Positions 1 to 6,028 are shown, counted from the stretch's first letter. The stretch is DNA of 6,939 nucleotides from Desulfobacterales bacterium (GCA_029938515.1 JAOZUU010000152.1:1-6939), one strand, 5' to 3'. Numbers and translations: made by a program. The notes: generated by a model from the letters alone, not told the origin.

Positions 1-626
1 CCGGTGAAGGTCAGCGCTCCGTGAGACCGCTTCTCGGTTCCGTAGCGGTTGGCGCTTACGGTGAACACCGAATTTTCGATAGACCGGGTGCGCATCGCTT
101 GCTGACAATAGGTGAGCACCAGATTGGCCGGATGGCATAATATATCAGCACCTTTTAAAGCGAGCATCCGTGCCACTTCCGGAAAAATCCAGTCAAAGCA
201 AACCATCAGACCGATTTTAACATCCCGCACCAAAGCCACCTCCAAGGGCGTGTCGCCCGGATCAAAATAATCTTTTTCCGTGTTGAAAAGGTGCAGCTTG
301 CGGTAGGTGTGAACAATTTTACCAGGACCGATCAGAATCGCACTGTTGAACACTTTATCGGCTGATTTTTCCGCAAACCCGGTAACGATATACAAATCCT
401 GCTGCCGGCAGAAACCTTTTAAGCGCTCTATCGTTGAAGAATCGTTTACATCTTCAGCCAGATCTTTCAATTCTTTCCGATCCTTAAAATAATAGCCGGT
501 AAACGGCAGCTCAGGCAGAACAATCAGATCCGCCTGAACATCGGTTAACGCAGAAAGAATCCGTTCAAGGTTTTTTTGAACCATTCCGAAATGCGGTTCG
601 AACTGGTAATAGCCGATTTTGAACAT
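1..626 (-). CDS. Nitrilase-superfamily carbon-nitrogen hydrolase, C-terminus cut by window edge
   Basis: Reading leftwards from the ATG at 626-624 gives 208 codons that stay open to the window edge. The catalytic triad of the nitrilase superfamily is visible: Glu39 in LPELPFTGY, Lys110 in YRKLHLF and the nucleophile Cys143 in VCFDWIFPE. The later segment GADILCHPANLVL and the ANRYGTE motif are also typical. Family members are usually about 255-280 residues, so roughly the last quarter is missing. These enzymes are cytoplasmic and hydrolyse amides, carbamoyl groups or nitriles; the exact substrate cannot be assigned, and an omega-amidase, N-carbamoyl hydrolase or unknown amidase are all possible. 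There is no signal peptide. The start is supported by GAGGAC (minus strand, 637-632) five bases upstream. It is separated from the transporter operon by a 461-base AT-rich spacer, so it is probably an independent unit. Confidence is high for the family and low for the substrate. Confidence 0.9.
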   Translation of the reverse strand, partial: MFKIGYYQFEPHFGMVQKNLERILSALTDVQADLIVLPELPFTGYYFKDRKELKDLAEDVNDSSTIERLKGFCRQQDLYIVTGFAEKSADKVFNSAILIGPGKIVHTYRKLHLFNTEKDYFDPGDTPLEVALVRDVKIGLMVCFDWIFPEVARMLALKGADILCHPANLVLTYCQQAMRTRSIENSVFTVSANRYGTEKRSHGALTFT

Positions 627-929
627 GACAAGTCCTCAAGATGAATAGTTTTCATTTATCGTGTCGTGTATCATTAACTGATTGTGTTGTAATCCAATTT
701 ATTTTACATATCCAGTATAAATTGATGACGTTGCAAAAGCCTTACAAACGAAGATGTCCATGATGTATCACCGGTTCAATGCAATCCACTCGAATGATAC
801 TAATCGCAGGCTACCATAACTCGTGTGTTTAAACCAATTCGGAATTATGGCATGAAAACTTGATGGTTTTTTATAAGTCAGATATGAAAGTGATATCATA
901 ACTATTTATTATTTCAGTAGAATACAGAT

Positions 930-949
930 TTATTGGAGATATCCAATAA
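930..949. repeat. Perfect 8-4-8 inverted repeat, possible operator or hairpin
   Basis: TTATTGGA at 930-937 and its exact reverse complement TCCAATAA at 942-949 flank the four-base centre GATA. The element lies in the AT-rich spacer, about 300 bases upstream of the nitrilase-type start. The dyad has the size of a dimeric repressor site. Read on the plus strand it is followed shortly by TTTT (950-953), so it could also act as a weak terminator in that direction, though no plus-strand gene precedes it. The match is seen in the sequence; the role is open. Confidence 0.45.
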
Positions 950-1054
950 TTTTAAGGCTCTCTAAAAGTGCAGATATAGACCCGTAAAATTTTGGGTTTA
1001 GAATGGCCATATACGGGACAAATTGAATAGCTCTTTTTCGAGCAGTTCCAGCCC

Positions 1055-1087
1055 GGCCGGTGGCCTTTTTGGCGGTATCAACCGGCC
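1055..1087 (-). terminator. Stem-loop directly after the operon, possible transcription end
   Basis: GGCCGGT (1055-1061) and ACCGGCC (1081-1087) form a 7-bp GC-rich stem directly after the TAG stop of the solute-binding protein gene. A nested GCC-AAAAA-GGC hairpin sits in the loop. A second small hairpin, GCTC/GAGC, follows at 1030-1043. Neither is followed by a real U-tract on the minus strand, so this is not a classical intrinsic terminator. It may mark a factor-dependent end or protect the 3' end of the operon mRNA. Confidence 0.4.
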
Positions 1088-1993
1088 CTATTGTGATGTT
1101 TGATTCACATATGCGTTTTGCAGGCCTTTAAGATTATCTTTCATCACAGTCAGAAAGTCGCCCTCGTCTGGAGCGTTGGCACAGGGTGAGAATACCAGAC
1201 CTTTGATCCCCATTGAGCTCAGTTCATCCTGGGATTCCTGCAAAGGCTCGCCTTCCCAAATCATCATGATAGCCGGATGCGTTTCCAGCAATTTTCTCAG
1301 TTCCGCGAGTTGCCCATGACCCGGCACCTCATCCGGTTCCCAGTGAAGACTTTTCAGGTTAAGATCATAACGTCGGGCAAGATAATCATAAACCGGGTGT
1401 GATGCGAGCAGGGGTATCCCCGGCGCGGTGGATACGATTCGCCTGATCTCGCTATCCAGAACTATCAGGTCCTTTTTCAGGCTTTCAAAATTCCTGCTGA
1501 ACTCTTTCATCAGAGCCGGGCGCTTACGGCCAAGGGCGTCCGCAACGGCCCTGGCTTGTTCGGCCGCCAGAGAATAATCAAGCCAGGTGGTGAAAGCGAG
1601 AGATTCATGGGCGTGCGCCCCCTCTGCCCCATGGGAATGGGTGGAAACGTCTTTTGTTACAATGTAGCGGTCCTTAAACTTGCGCGAGGTGTCGATCATC
1701 TTACCGCATGGCAGGCTGACCTTGCCGACCCACTTGGCGTAGTTGGCGCCGTTGAGCAGGATCAAGTCAGCCTTCTGATAGGAGGCGATGGTTTTCTGGT
1801 CTGGCATCCAGTAGGCCGGGTCGATATCGACCGGGGCTGGAAAGACGACCTTGACCTGTTCGCCGCCGATCCGTTCGGCGAAGTACGCCAGCGGATAGTT
1901 GACCGTGTAGATAGTGAGTCGGTCGGCAGCAAATACCGAGGTGGACAACACCGACAGGAGAACGCCCAGAATCATCAGTCGCACAAAATTCAT
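1088..1993 (-). CDS. ZnuA/TroA-like periplasmic metal-binding protein, divergent ligand set
   Basis: The 301-residue protein has a Sec signal peptide (about 1-22, cleavage after VFA) and no lipobox, so it should be soluble in the periplasm. It has the layout of cluster A-I metal-binding proteins: KADLILLNGANYAKW (about 74-88), a His-rich loop with H119, H121, H127 and H129, WLDY (137-140), and ASHPVYDYLARRY (197-209). The loop and fold are typical of ZnuA-type zinc carriers. However, two usual His ligands appear replaced: the DPH motif reads DPA (A60), and the DPHxW motif reads FTTW (T135). H199 is retained. The mature protein has only two cysteines, C96 and C271. The gene is last in the operon, 30 bases after the permease stop, with AAGGAAG upstream as ribosome binding site. 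It probably delivers a metal, plausibly zinc, to the adjacent transporter. Family confidence is high; the ligand is inferred. Confidence 0.85.
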   Translation of the reverse strand: MNFVRLMILGVLLSVLSTSVFAADRLTIYTVNYPLAYFAERIGGEQVKVVFPAPVDIDPAYWMPDQKTIASYQKADLILLNGANYAKWVGKVSLPCGKMIDTSRKFKDRYIVTKDVSTHSHGAEGAHAHESLAFTTWLDYSLAAEQARAVADALGRKRPALMKEFSRNFESLKKDLIVLDSEIRRIVSTAPGIPLLASHPVYDYLARRYDLNLKSLHWEPDEVPGHGQLAELRKLLETHPAIMMIWEGEPLQESQDELSSMGIKGLVFSPCANAPDEGDFLTVMKDNLKGLQNAYVNQTSQ

Positions 1994-2023
1994 TGTTCTT
2001 CCTTTATCGAGAAATAAAAGTGA

Positions 2024-3205
2024 TTAGCCAACTAACAAGCTCCTGACCAACTCCTCTGCATAACCATCAACCACCCCTATCGCAACCGCACACAACAGAC
2101 TGCTGGCCAGGAGTATAATGACGATTTCCGCCGACAGCATCCGCGCAATCGTCGCCTTGCGGCAACCGAGCTTAAAGATGGTCTGAATTTCGCGTTGTCG
2201 CAGACGCAACGAGAGGGTAAAAACCAGAATCATCGTAAGGATGGTAGCGAGGCCGACAATGGCAATAACAGCATCGAGAACAGTCCTGATGCGGAAGATG
2301 TTCTGCAGCAGTCCATCAATGACTTCGGCCGGCTGGATGATCTGTTCTAAGTCTTCGCTATTCAGATAACGGCCCCGCAGCAGGGTGCCGGATTTATCAT
2401 CATGCGGTACGGCAATAACCGCAGTAACCGGGTAGATCGAGGTGTCGCCATGAAAATGGAAGCTGTCGAGGTTCTCCGCGTCGATCTCGGTGTAGTGGAA
2501 CAGCTTGGCATTGGCCGCCACGTTCCCTCCTTCGCGCTTGAGGATCACCGAACGGTCTCGGGTGCGGGTTACATCTTGATGGCCGTGACCGAGGCCCTGG
2601 ATGACCCAGGCCGTTTTGAGGTCGACGAAGGCCGCCAGATCATCGGCCGAATGGCTCGGCGCCAGAACGCCGACCACCCTCATTTTGAGTGGGTAGACTC
2701 CGGCCAGGTCGAATAGGTTCTCCGGCGAAGAGACCAGACTTTCACCCGGTTCCAGACCGAGTTCAACAGCGATCTTGGCGCCGAGTACGCAATCACCGAG
2801 CAGGGTCAAGGATTGACCCTTTTCGATCGTCAACCCTCGAAAATCGAAGTAATCGAAGGTCGTGCCGACGATTGGGTGACCGCGAGTCTGAAAACGCACA
2901 TAGAGCGGAATCGGTAAGGCGAGCTCGGTATCATAGATCCGGTTGGCCGCCGCCATGGTCATCAGTTCCGGGACTTCGTCGTCGAAATAGAGGCTGTTCA
3001 TGGCCAGGTCGAGGGCGCTCCCTTTGGCTCCGACCAAAAGGGGCGTCGATTCGGCCCGCGCCAGCAATTGCCGTTCACTTTCGGAAAGCAGGATCTCCAG
3101 AGAAAGCGGCAACACGGCGATCAGGGTGATGCTCGTCACCAGGATAATGGTTTTGATCCTGTTGAAGCGGATGTACTGCCAGGCGAGGTAGAGGCTGTCG
3201 ATCAT
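2024..3205 (-). CDS. FtsX/MacB-like ABC transporter permease
   Basis: The 393-residue protein has the layout of MacB/LolE-type permeases: TM1 at about 18-40, a long periplasmic domain (about 41-305), TM2 at about 310-333, a basic cytoplasmic coupling stretch with RLRQREIQTIFKLG (334-347), and TM3 at about 360-380. It ends 13 residues later, so I count three membrane segments rather than the usual four. The periplasmic domain carries LLVGAKGSALDLAMNSLYF (56-74), PIVGTTFDYFDFRG, and the motifs GHGHQD (H207, H209) and FHFHGD (H250, H252), which could bind metal. Its ATG overlaps the TGA of the ATPase gene as ATGA, a sign of translational coupling, with a G-rich ribosome binding site about six bases upstream. 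Transporters of this class usually transmit ATP-driven motion to the periplasm rather than form an import channel. The pairing with a metal-binding protein is therefore noteworthy. Confidence 0.88.
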   Translation of the reverse strand: MIDSLYLAWQYIRFNRIKTIILVTSITLIAVLPLSLEILLSESERQLLARAESTPLLVGAKGSALDLAMNSLYFDDEVPELMTMAAANRIYDTELALPIPLYVRFQTRGHPIVGTTFDYFDFRGLTIEKGQSLTLLGDCVLGAKIAVELGLEPGESLVSSPENLFDLAGVYPLKMRVVGVLAPSHSADDLAAFVDLKTAWVIQGLGHGHQDVTRTRDRSVILKREGGNVAANAKLFHYTEIDAENLDSFHFHGDTSIYPVTAVIAVPHDDKSGTLLRGRYLNSEDLEQIIQPAEVIDGLLQNIFRIRTVLDAVIAIVGLATILTMILVFTLSLRLRQREIQTIFKLGCRKATIARMLSAEIVIILLASSLLCAVAIGVVDGYAEELVRSLLVG

Positions 3206-3870
3206 GACGTGCCCCCTGTCCTGAAATCCTGAAAATCGATAACCCGGTCGAACCGGGGCAGCAGTTCATGATCATGCGTGACCGCCACCAAAGTCGATCC
3301 GTGGGCCGCGACACTCTCGAACAGCAGATCGAGGATGCGGGTTTTGTTGTCCGGGTCGAGGTTGCCGGTCGCTTCATCGGCGAGGATCAGGTCCGGGTTC
3401 GGTAGCAGGGCGCGGCAGATGGCGGCGCGCTGTTTTTCTCCCTGGGAAAGTTCACCGGGGTGTCTCTTCAGATGATCGGCGATACCCATCTGGTTAGACA
3501 GGTGGATGGCCCTTTGTCGCACTTCACCAGTTAATTTCAACGCATCGGTAATCCGGTAGGAGTTCAGGATGTTATCCAATATGCTGAGGTAGTCGAGCAG
3601 TTCGAAATCCTGAAACACGAAGCCGATATTCCGGATACGAAAATCCCGCCGGCCAGCATCGTGCAGGTCGCTGACTGCGGTCTCTCCCACCTGAATGGAA
3701 CCCGCCATTGGAGTCAGGATTCCCGCCAGTAGGTTGAGCAGAGTGGTTTTCCCGGATCCACTCGGGCCGACCACGGCCACCTTCTCACCTGCCTTGACAG
3801 CGAAATGGGCAATCGAAAGGTGAAAACTGCTGTCGGGATACTCAAACTTCAGTGATTCTGTGTGTATCAT
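3202..3870 (-). CDS. ABC transporter ATP-binding protein, LolD/MacB type
   Basis: A 222-residue ATPase with all the expected motifs: Walker A GPSGSGKTT (35-43), Q-loop Q87, signature LSQGEKQR (141-148), Walker B LILADE with catalytic E166, D-loop GNLD (169-172) and H-loop H199. Length and the LSQGEKQR signature fit the LolD/MacB/FtsE group that pairs with FtsX-like permeases, which is exactly what follows. It would work as a dimer on the cytoplasmic face. I chose the ATG at 3870-3868, which has a weak GGA six bases upstream and leaves a 14-base gap from the preceding gene. An in-frame TTG at 3888 adds six residues, overlaps the upstream stop codon, and has a stronger GGAGGAG at 3906-3900, so it cannot be excluded. 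The stop overlaps the permease ATG. Confidence 0.93.
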   Translation of the reverse strand: MIHTESLKFEYPDSSFHLSIAHFAVKAGEKVAVVGPSGSGKTTLLNLLAGILTPMAGSIQVGETAVSDLHDAGRRDFRIRNIGFVFQDFELLDYLSILDNILNSYRITDALKLTGEVRQRAIHLSNQMGIADHLKRHPGELSQGEKQRAAICRALLPNPDLILADEATGNLDPDNKTRILDLLFESVAAHGSTLVAVTHDHELLPRFDRVIDFQDFRTGGTS

Positions 3871-3884
3871 TGTTTTTCCATAAA

Positions 3885-5690
3885 TCAAAACAGCCGCTTC
3901 TCCTCCAGCAATTCGAGGTCAATGATCTTCCATGCACCAGCCACCGGCTTAATGGTGACGATAGCATCGTAATGGTTCTGACGGCTATGGATATGCCCCC
4001 AGTGACCGACCTGCCCAAGAGCCGTCCATTGCGCCCTGAGATCGAGGGCTCCGTCACGTCGGGTCGATTTGCTGACCACTACGTCTTCGACGGCGACTTC
4101 CTCCACCTTGGCCTGAGCTCCGCCGGCCTGTTCGACCACCAATGACTTGCGCTGTTGCAGATAAAGGTCGGCCAGCAGGTCACCACTGATTGAGATGGCC
4201 AATTTATCATATACGTCTTCCTCGTCACGAAAGTCGAAAGCACGGTAGACATTTTTCATAAGGCTATTGAGGATCTCCCGGCCGTCTTCCGCAGAGAACT
4301 GGCTGGCCCGGGCGCTGCCGCCGACCGGAACCTGGAAAACCGGAATCAACACCAGTGCACCGATCAACAGCAGACCGATCAGTCCGAATAGCGCTTTGAC
4401 TGAATCACCATGCTTCTTACGTCGCAGGGCACTCCAGATGATGGGAAGCAGTAAGACGGTGCAGACCAAACTTACGAGCGGTACCGGCACCCCGCGATGC
4501 TGGTCGGCGACATTGATCTTTTGGACGGTGGGGATGGTGTAGGTCTTCAGGTAATTGGTCCATTTCAGGACATTATCGTCAGGGGTCAAGTCATAGGGGA
4601 AAGGCCCTGCCGGATCTGTCATGCGCGCGGTTACCTTTTGCACCCGTTCCGAGAAGAGCTCCCAGGTTGTGGTGACCTCTTGAGGTATCCCATCGGTCAG
4701 ATAGGTGACTATCACCCCGACCATAGCTGAGTTGAGTGGCACTTGCTCCGGGGTTTCTATGAATCTACTTCGCTGCAGCGAAGATTCTACGAATGCGGTC
4801 TTGTCGAGGATCGGTTTGAGCCGTTGACCGTCGATGCGAAGATTTTCCCGTTCCATGAAAAACTGCCCGATCTGCTCGCGGATGCGATTGAATTCATCCA
4901 GTTCGATATAAGCATCGCCGCGCAGGTCGAAATCGATCCAGTTCATCATGGCCTTGACCCGCACCAATATCTCGTTGCGCACCTCAAACGGTTCAATGTA
5001 GAGGAAGGTCCGCATCCCGGTACCGATTTTGCGTCGCAACGGTTTCTTGTCGAATTCGGAATACCACGGGTCGTCCCAGTCGAGATGGAGGGTGCTCCCT
5101 TTCGAGAGGATGCGAAAGTCGACTACCGTCACCCCCTGGTGGTTGCAGATGAAACCGATGCTGGATTTTGGCAGCCCGTTGTCGCCTTGCGGAGGGATGA
5201 ATGTCAGCGACTTTGGTTTGCCTTCAAAGGGATAGATTAGCTCAGCATAAAGGACCCGTTTGTCCGCGGGCGGGCCGGGGATCGGTCGTCGGGTATAGGG
5301 ACTGATCATCCCGGCGAAGGGTGAAGGGCGCTCGACGCGGATTCGCGGCTCGACCAGGGCGAAATTGACAGGAAGTTTCTCGCCCTGGTCCGTGACTACC
5401 TGGAGAATCCGTTGGGCAAAAATCTGCTGGCGCTTCGCCAGGCTCGGACGACCGGGAAGTGGTTCGGAAAAGAAACTCTCCGGGATCAGTTCCTCGAAAA
5501 TCATCAGGTCATCAACGAATACCTCCAGTTGAATCCGGACACGATCAGTCTCGACATAGATCTCGGCGATATTGCGGGCATTCTCGGCGCCAGAAAGGTT
5601 GATCCAGTCGGCATGGCTGGCAGAGGGGAGCAAAACGAGAATTGTAAAAAGACAAAAAAACATTCTACAGAATATAACCATGAATCGCAT
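3885..5690 (-). CDS. Secreted, membrane-anchored protein of unknown function, first gene of transporter operon
   Basis: I do not assign a named family to this 601-residue protein. It starts with a Sec signal peptide (about 1-27, cleavage after SHA). A large, probably beta-rich region follows (28-403), with the acidic-aromatic stretch LDWDDPWY (203-210). Two membrane segments (about 404-421 and 432-451) are separated by a short basic loop, RRKKHGD. By the positive-inside rule the loop is cytoplasmic, placing both the N-terminal region and the C-terminal domain (452-601) in the periplasm. The C-terminal domain has a GHWGHIHSRQNH motif (562-573; H563, H566, H568, H573) followed by a strand ending in AWKIIDLELLEEKRL, reminiscent of NTF2/Tim44-like folds; that likeness is inference. 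It leads the operon, 14 bases before the ATPase. I chose the ATG at 5690 (AGAAGG is three bases upstream); the ATG at 5681 is equally possible. Likely a periplasmic partner of the transporter. Confidence 0.85.
   Translation of the reverse strand: MRFMVIFCRMFFCLFTILVLLPSASHADWINLSGAENARNIAEIYVETDRVRIQLEVFVDDLMIFEELIPESFFSEPLPGRPSLAKRQQIFAQRILQVVTDQGEKLPVNFALVEPRIRVERPSPFAGMISPYTRRPIPGPPADKRVLYAELIYPFEGKPKSLTFIPPQGDNGLPKSSIGFICNHQGVTVVDFRILSKGSTLHLDWDDPWYSEFDKKPLRRKIGTGMRTFLYIEPFEVRNEILVRVKAMMNWIDFDLRGDAYIELDEFNRIREQIGQFFMERENLRIDGQRLKPILDKTAFVESSLQRSRFIETPEQVPLNSAMVGVIVTYLTDGIPQEVTTTWELFSERVQKVTARMTDPAGPFPYDLTPDDNVLKWTNYLKTYTIPTVQKINVADQHRGVPVPLVSLVCTVLLLPIIWSALRRKKHGDSVKALFGLIGLLLIGALVLIPVFQVPVGGSARASQFSAEDGREILNSLMKNVYRAFDFRDEEDVYDKLAISISGDLLADLYLQQRKSLVVEQAGGAQAKVEEVAVEDVVVSKSTRRDGALDLRAQWTALGQVGHWGHIHSRQNHYDAIVTIKPVAGAWKIIDLELLEEKRLF
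4761..4787. repeat. 16-bp perfect palindrome inside the coding sequence
   Basis: CTTCGCTGCAGCGAAG at 4768-4783 is a perfect palindrome with a PstI-type CTGCAG centre. It is extended by GAAT (4761-4764) pairing with ATTC (4784-4787) across a three-base bulge. It lies within the 601-residue protein gene, around residues 301-311, where the protein reads ESSLQRSRFIE. A hairpin in the operon mRNA is possible. The palindrome is seen directly; no function is known. Confidence 0.5.
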
Positions 5691-5810
5691 CAACCTTCTA
5701 AGGCATTAAAATAAGGGTCTGTTAGTGAACTTTGGGGGGCAAGAAATACATGGCTCTCTCTTTGGGCCTACTGATATACAAGCAGAAACATTACTTTATG
5801 TATGTATCAA

Positions 5811-5839
5811 ATATTATTACGTAATATAGGAATAAGTAA
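5811..5839 (-). promoter_or_regulatory. Candidate sigma70-type promoter for the transporter operon
   Basis: On the minus strand TTACTT (5839-5834) stands 17 bases before TAATAT (5816-5811), a good fit to TTGACA and TATAAT. Transcription would start near 5804, leaving a leader of about 115 bases before the ATG at 5690. It is the best box pair I found in the spacer and is correctly placed to drive the operon. In AT-rich DNA chance matches are common. Confidence 0.45.
5815..5826. promoter_or_regulatory. Palindrome overlapping the -10 box, possible repressor operator
   Basis: TATTACGTAATA is a perfect 12-bp palindrome lying in the promoter spacer and touching the -10 box, the classical place for a repressor. 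Matching half-sites are nearby: CATTAC (5789-5794) and GTAATAA (5836-5842), the latter also forming a 7-bp inverted repeat with TTATTAC (5814-5820). A metal-sensing Fur-family regulator such as Zur would fit the operon, but the sequence does not match a Zur box I could recognise with confidence. Confidence 0.35.
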
Positions 5840-5927
5840 TAACAGGACATTTGATAATTTGGTGGCCCATGAATTCCGTAATTTTTATAAAATTGCGACT
5901 TATCGGACACTGGCTAACAGTTGGTAT

Positions 5928-5967
5928 AAGCTGCGGGGTAGCGCACCGGCGCTATCCCCGTCAGCTT
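5928..5967. repeat. Long stem-loop with 17 paired bases and two bulged T
   Basis: AAGCTG-CGGGG-TAGCGC (5928-5944) pairs with GCGCTA-CCCCG-CAGCTT (5949-5967), interrupted only by unpaired T5955 and T5961, around a four-base ACCG loop. Outer bases CTGGC (5910-5914) and GCCAG (5981-5985) also pair, across internal loops of 13 bases on each side. It lies about 50 bases past the end of the MBL-fold gene. It could end that transcript, but there is no U-tract on the minus strand. A REP-like or mobile-element-derived palindrome is the alternative. Confidence 0.6.
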
Positions 5968-5982
5968 GGTTGCTTTATTTGC

Positions 5983-5994
5983 CAGCAATTGCTG
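5983..5994. repeat. Perfect 12-bp palindrome
   Basis: CAGCAATTGCTG is fully self-complementary and sits directly beside the long stem-loop, between it and the end of the MBL-fold gene. It adds to the unusual density of dyad symmetry here. No role can be assigned. Confidence 0.45.
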
Positions 5995-6005
5995 CTCGCA
6001 TAACT

Positions 6006-6028
6006 GAAGCAATACTTAATTTTGCTTC
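6006..6028 (-). terminator. 7-bp stem-loop spanning the MBL-fold gene stop codon
   Basis: GAAGCAA (6006-6012) pairs with TTGCTTC (6022-6028) around a nine-base loop that contains the TAA stop of the MBL-fold gene. No U-tract follows on the minus strand, so it is at most a weak or partial terminator. It may act together with the larger stem-loop further downstream. Confidence 0.3.

Larger units (their letters stand above)
627..1087. other. AT-rich intergenic region between operon end and hydrolase gene
   Basis: This is the spacer between the stop codon of the solute-binding protein gene and the start of the nitrilase-type gene. It is clearly more AT-rich than the genes on either side and I found no convincing reading frame, tRNA or insertion sequence in it. 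It holds a GC-rich stem-loop beside the operon end (1055-1087), a small stem-loop with a six-base loop (1030-1043), and a perfect 8-4-8 inverted repeat (930-949). The promoter of the nitrilase-type gene should lie in its left half, but I see no pair of -35 and -10 boxes good enough to mark. Confidence 0.7.
5691..6015. other. Intergenic region upstream of the transporter operon
   Basis: This 325-base spacer separates the MBL-fold hydrolase gene from the four-gene operon. Its left and middle parts (about 5694-5900) are AT-rich and hold the candidate promoter and palindrome, plus a leader of about 115 bases. Its right part (5910-6028, running just into the end of the hydrolase gene) is packed with palindromes. 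A 77-codon plus-strand frame at 5802-6035 crosses the large stem-loop and looks non-coding. Confidence 0.7.

Noticed and set aside
627..1087. Possible tRNA, small gene or CRISPR in the left spacer
   Set aside because: There is no cloverleaf, no regularly spaced repeats and no frame with a convincing start and length.
3075..3377. 100-codon minus-strand frame across the ATPase/permease junction
   Set aside because: It is an out-of-frame shadow of two well-supported genes with full motif sets, and its product is rich in Arg, Ser and Pro without a domain.
4743..5240. 165-codon plus-strand frame opposite the 601-residue protein gene
   Set aside because: It lies fully antisense to a gene with a good signal peptide and membrane segments, and its product has no recognisable domain. 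The same reasoning applies to the antisense frames at 1556-2017, 2402-2716 and 2689-3129.
5895..5915. Possible insertion sequence end (ACTTATCGGACACTGGC)
   Set aside because: It looked like an inverted-repeat terminus, but I found no matching second end, no target duplication and no transposase in the window.
5910..5985. Possible integron attC site
   Set aside because: The bulged T positions and arms are suggestive, but the outer boxes do not fit RYYYAAC and GTTRRRY: the left box is GGCTAAC and the right side reads GTTGCTT, and the two do not pair. No integrase or cassette array is visible.
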